DNA of 64,000 nt from CAWIVJ01 sp963839525. Lineage in GTDB: Bacteria; Cyanobacteriota; Vampirovibrionia; Gastranaerophilales; Gastranaerophilaceae. Position 1 is the stretch's first letter; every line of letters begins with the position of its first letter. Below the pieces are notes generated by a model. That model searched no databases. It was not told where the DNA came from and worked only from the letters and a program-made list of their open reading frames with translations. The DNA is taken from contig CAWIVJ010000007.1 of the NCBI GenBank assembly GCA_963839525.1, forward strand, positions 1-64,000, written 5' to 3'. The translations under genes and the position numbers were made by a program. This document shows positions 62,331-64,000 of the stretch, in pieces.

Positions 62331-62853
62331 AATATTTAAATTTAAGTGCGCCCCAGGCTCTGATTTTTCCCCGTTCATACTTAACTAAGTAATAGTCACC
62401 TTTTACATCATATTCAATATCTGCATGATTATATATTTCAGGTTCTGTAGGCATTTTTCCTTCTTTTATTAATTTTTTATTCTCTTTTTCTTTTTTTTTC
62501 TGCGCTTTTTCAAATTTCCTTTGTGATTTTTTGTCCATGGGCTTAGGTTCGTCCTGTGTTCTATCTTCTTCTAATTTAAAAACAGGAATTACAGCGATAA
62601 TTTTTTCACTCTGGGATAAAATCAAATTAGCTCTATCCTTAGATAAAGACAGTTCATAATATCCCGGCAAAATGGCATTTCTATCTTCATCAAAAATAGG
62701 ATCAGCAATTATTAAAATAGGCTCATCTGTCGATTTTGGTCCATATTTTACAAAACCTTTATCATAATCTTTAAGTCCAGAACTATAGGTATTAGGCCCC
62801 CGTTTAGGTAGGAGCTGATCGATAGTCTTAAGCTCTGCAAGATATATTGGCAT
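62329..62853 (-). CDS. Hypothetical protein, 174 residues
   Basis: Its ribosome site (AAGGA) lies in the last codons of rnpA, 2 bases apart, so the two are co-transcribed. Mixed beta start (MPIYLAELKTIDQLLPKRG, EPILIIADPIFDED), then a basic helix (KKSQRKFEKAQKKKEKENKK) and a beta end (YLVKYERGKIRAWGALKF). It occupies the place where yidC or the small YidD protein often follows rnpA, but it resembles neither. Function unknown. Confidence 0.5.
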   Translation of the reverse strand: MPIYLAELKTIDQLLPKRGPNTYSSGLKDYDKGFVKYGPKSTDEPILIIADPIFDEDRNAILPGYYELSLSKDRANLILSQSEKIIAVIPVFKLEEDRTQDEPKPMDKKSQRKFEKAQKKKEKENKKLIKEGKMPTEPEIYNHADIEYDVKGDYYLVKYERGKIRAWGALKFKY

Positions 62854-62855
62854 AC

Positions 62856-63215
62856 TTATTCCTTTATATTATTTAACAATTGACAAATAATATTTTTTAT
62901 TTCGGTAAAGTCCTTATCTAAAGCCTTTTCGTATCCTACAAAAATTAAAGATAAGTAATTTTGAGATTTTGATATTCGCCCATTCTTTAACAGAAGTCTG
63001 TAGCTTTCTCTCATTAAGCGCTTTAAACGATTTCTTTTAACTGCTCGCTTGTGTGTTTTTTTGCTTACAACAAACCCTGCTTTTGTTAGAAATTCAGGGT
63101 TTTCTTTTTTCTTTCCTACCCATAAAACAATTCCGCTAATACAGTAAGAATGTTTTATTCTATAAGTAGCCTTAAAAGCAGAATTCTTTTTTAGTCTGAA
63201 TTGTTTTTTTAGCAT
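62856..63215 (-). CDS. rnpA: Ribonuclease P protein component
   Basis: 119 residues. Family blocks: a basic FRLKKNSAFKATYR, AGFVVSKKTHKRAVKRNRLKR (RNR motif) and LRESYRLLLKN. It assists the RNase P RNA in 5' maturation of tRNA. No clear ribosome site is visible. Confidence 0.95.
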   Translation of the reverse strand: MLKKQFRLKKNSAFKATYRIKHSYCISGIVLWVGKKKENPEFLTKAGFVVSKKTHKRAVKRNRLKRLMRESYRLLLKNGRISKSQNYLSLIFVGYEKALDKDFTEIKNIICQLLNNIKE

Positions 63216-63231
63216 ATTAAAATAATTGCAT

Positions 63232-63268
63232 AAAAAGGCGGTCGCGTCAAAACGCGACCGCCTTTTTT
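63232..63268. terminator. Perfect-stem terminator between rpmH and rnpA
   Basis: AAAAAGGCGGTCGCG pairs with CGCGACCGCCTTTTT around TCAAAA. It lies inside the usual rpmH-rnpA operon, so rnpA may depend on read-through. Confidence 0.9.
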
Positions 63269-63278
63269 AATATTAAAA

Positions 63279-63431
63279 TTAAGCTCGCTTACTTCCGGTA
63301 ACAGCAAGGCTATAACGACCTTTTGCTCTGCGTTTGTTTAAAACTTTTTGTCCGCCCGGAGTTGCCATTCTTGCTCTAAATCCGCTGACTCTTTGTCTTT
63401 TTATTTTAGTTCCTTCTAGTGTACGTCTCAT
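63279..63431 (-). CDS. rpmH: 50S ribosomal protein L34
   Basis: 50 residues from ATG 63431, with AAAGGAG in front; the longer reading frame reaching 63584 lacks any such site. It is very basic, with the characteristic RQRVSGFRARMATPGGQKVL and NKRRAKGRYSLAV. It is slightly longer at the N-terminus (RRTLEGTKIKR) than the most common 44-46 residues. Confidence 0.95.
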   Translation of the reverse strand: MRRTLEGTKIKRQRVSGFRARMATPGGQKVLNKRRAKGRYSLAVTGSKRA

Positions 63432-63519
63432 GATTTTTCTCCTTTGTAGTATTATAGTATATATAATATTTAAAAAAATTCTTATAGTCAATGGTAAATT
63501 ATAAATAAGGTTAATTAAT

Positions 63520-64000
63520 ATGAACACAATAGAGAAAAAAATAGGTTTTATAGGATGTGGAAAAATGGCGAGTGCCATAATCAAAGGGATTTTAGATTCA
63601 AATTTCTTAGCTTCAAATGATATTTTAGCTTCTGAAGTTAGTGAAGAATTTGCAAAAAAGAAAAAAAAGGAATTAGGAATTGAAGTCTTTACAGATAATA
63701 AAACTATTGCAAAAAAATCTGATGTTATTTTTCTCGCAACAAAACCTAATTATATTAAAGAGGTTTTACAAGAAATTAACGATGAATTAACAAAGGATAA
63801 AATAATCGTATCAATAGCAGCAGGGGTAAAGACAAAAACTATAGAGAATATTATAGAAAAAGAAATAGCGGTTATTAGGGTAATGCCTAACGGTCCCGCC
63901 TTAATTTCAGAAGGAATGAGCGGGATAGCTAAAGGAAAATTTGCCGAAGATAGCCATTTGAAGTTCATAGAAAAACTTTTACTGAACATAGGAAAATGTA
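63520..64000 (+). CDS. proC: Pyrroline-5-carboxylate reductase, 5' part
   Basis: 160 residues are visible from ATG 63520; the gene runs off the right end. NAD(P)-binding KIGFIGCGKMASAIIKGIL, IFLATKPNYIKEVL, SIAAGVKTKTIENII and AVIRVMPNGPALISEGMSG are the family blocks. It makes proline in the cytoplasm. Divergent from rpmH with 88 bases between. Confidence 0.93.
   Translation, partial: MNTIEKKIGFIGCGKMASAIIKGILDSNFLASNDILASEVSEEFAKKKKKELGIEVFTDNKTIAKKSDVIFLATKPNYIKEVLQEINDELTKDKIIVSIAAGVKTKTIENIIEKEIAVIRVMPNGPALISEGMSGIAKGKFAEDSHLKFIEKLLLNIGKC

Noticed and set aside
1..64000. CRISPR array or rRNA operon
   Set aside because: No regularly spaced repeats and no rRNA-like sequence were seen on reading both strands.

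Overview
The window looks like a low-GC, anaerobic, non-photosynthetic relative of cyanobacteria, most likely of the gut lineage Gastranaerophilales (Melainabacteria/Vampirovibrionia). This is inferred from several things: a thiamine-phosphate synthase with the cyanobacterial-type N-terminal extension, a DUF4330 protein, an AMIN-domain amidase, LipM-type lipoate assembly, a single-chain pyruvate:ferredoxin oxidoreductase, DXP-pathway isoprenoid and PLP synthesis, and several short lineage-type proteins of no known family. No rRNA is present to confirm it.

Positions 1 to about 19.1 kb form a composite, heavily damaged mobile island. It holds plasmid- or ICE-like small genes, two chimeric recombinase genes (a tyrosine-integrase N-domain joined to ankyrin plus double-AAA+, and a serine recombinase joined in frame to the catalytic tail of a tyrosine recombinase), an Abi-like HEPN gene, a type ISP restriction-modification gene that has lost its middle, and an IS3-family element sitting in a reading frame that can be restored exactly. 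It also holds a truncated adenine methylase abutting a truncated primase, a replication ATPase, an excisionase, and an integrase that loses its catalytic tyrosine to a 2-bp insertion. The integrase end abuts the 3' end of a tRNA. At least five abrupt joins between unrelated coding sequences are visible.

From 19.4 kb on the content is chromosomal: tRNA-Met, lepB, a polyprenyl synthase, pilin-like proteins, lipM, an amidase, murI, thiE, an ECF sigma/anti-sigma pair, an O-antigen ligase-like protein, an hldE kinase domain and pgi. A small damaged island lies at 35.2-37.3 kb (IS630 remnant plus a broken phosphoribosyltransferase-like gene, flanked by 35-bp direct repeats). Then come an HD-GYP-like protein, pdxJ, nifJ, tyrA and dxr (divergent from a 42-bp promoter region), an ACT protein, glgA with an in-frame stop, a very large broken pseudo-cyclase/TPR gene, a ZorA/ZorB-like (MotA/MotB-like) pair, a GGDEF/HD-GYP protein, a glycosyltransferase, a TPR protein, rpsO, purB with two frameshifts, a beta-repeat protein, rpsP, rnpA, rpmH and the start of proC.

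Two themes stand out. First, many conserved genes carry single-base lesions (purB, glgA, the cyclase-like gene, the integrase). They could be real decay or consensus errors, and should be checked on raw reads before any biology is built on them. Second, the 47.9-55 kb block places an orphan ZorAB-like proton-channel pair between a zinc-ribbon pseudo-cyclase/NTPase/TPR protein and a GGDEF plus degenerate HD-GYP protein, which is the best candidate here for an undescribed signalling-linked system. The AAA+/ankyrin protein with its neighbouring family of short membrane proteins (2.1-7.3 kb) is the second.
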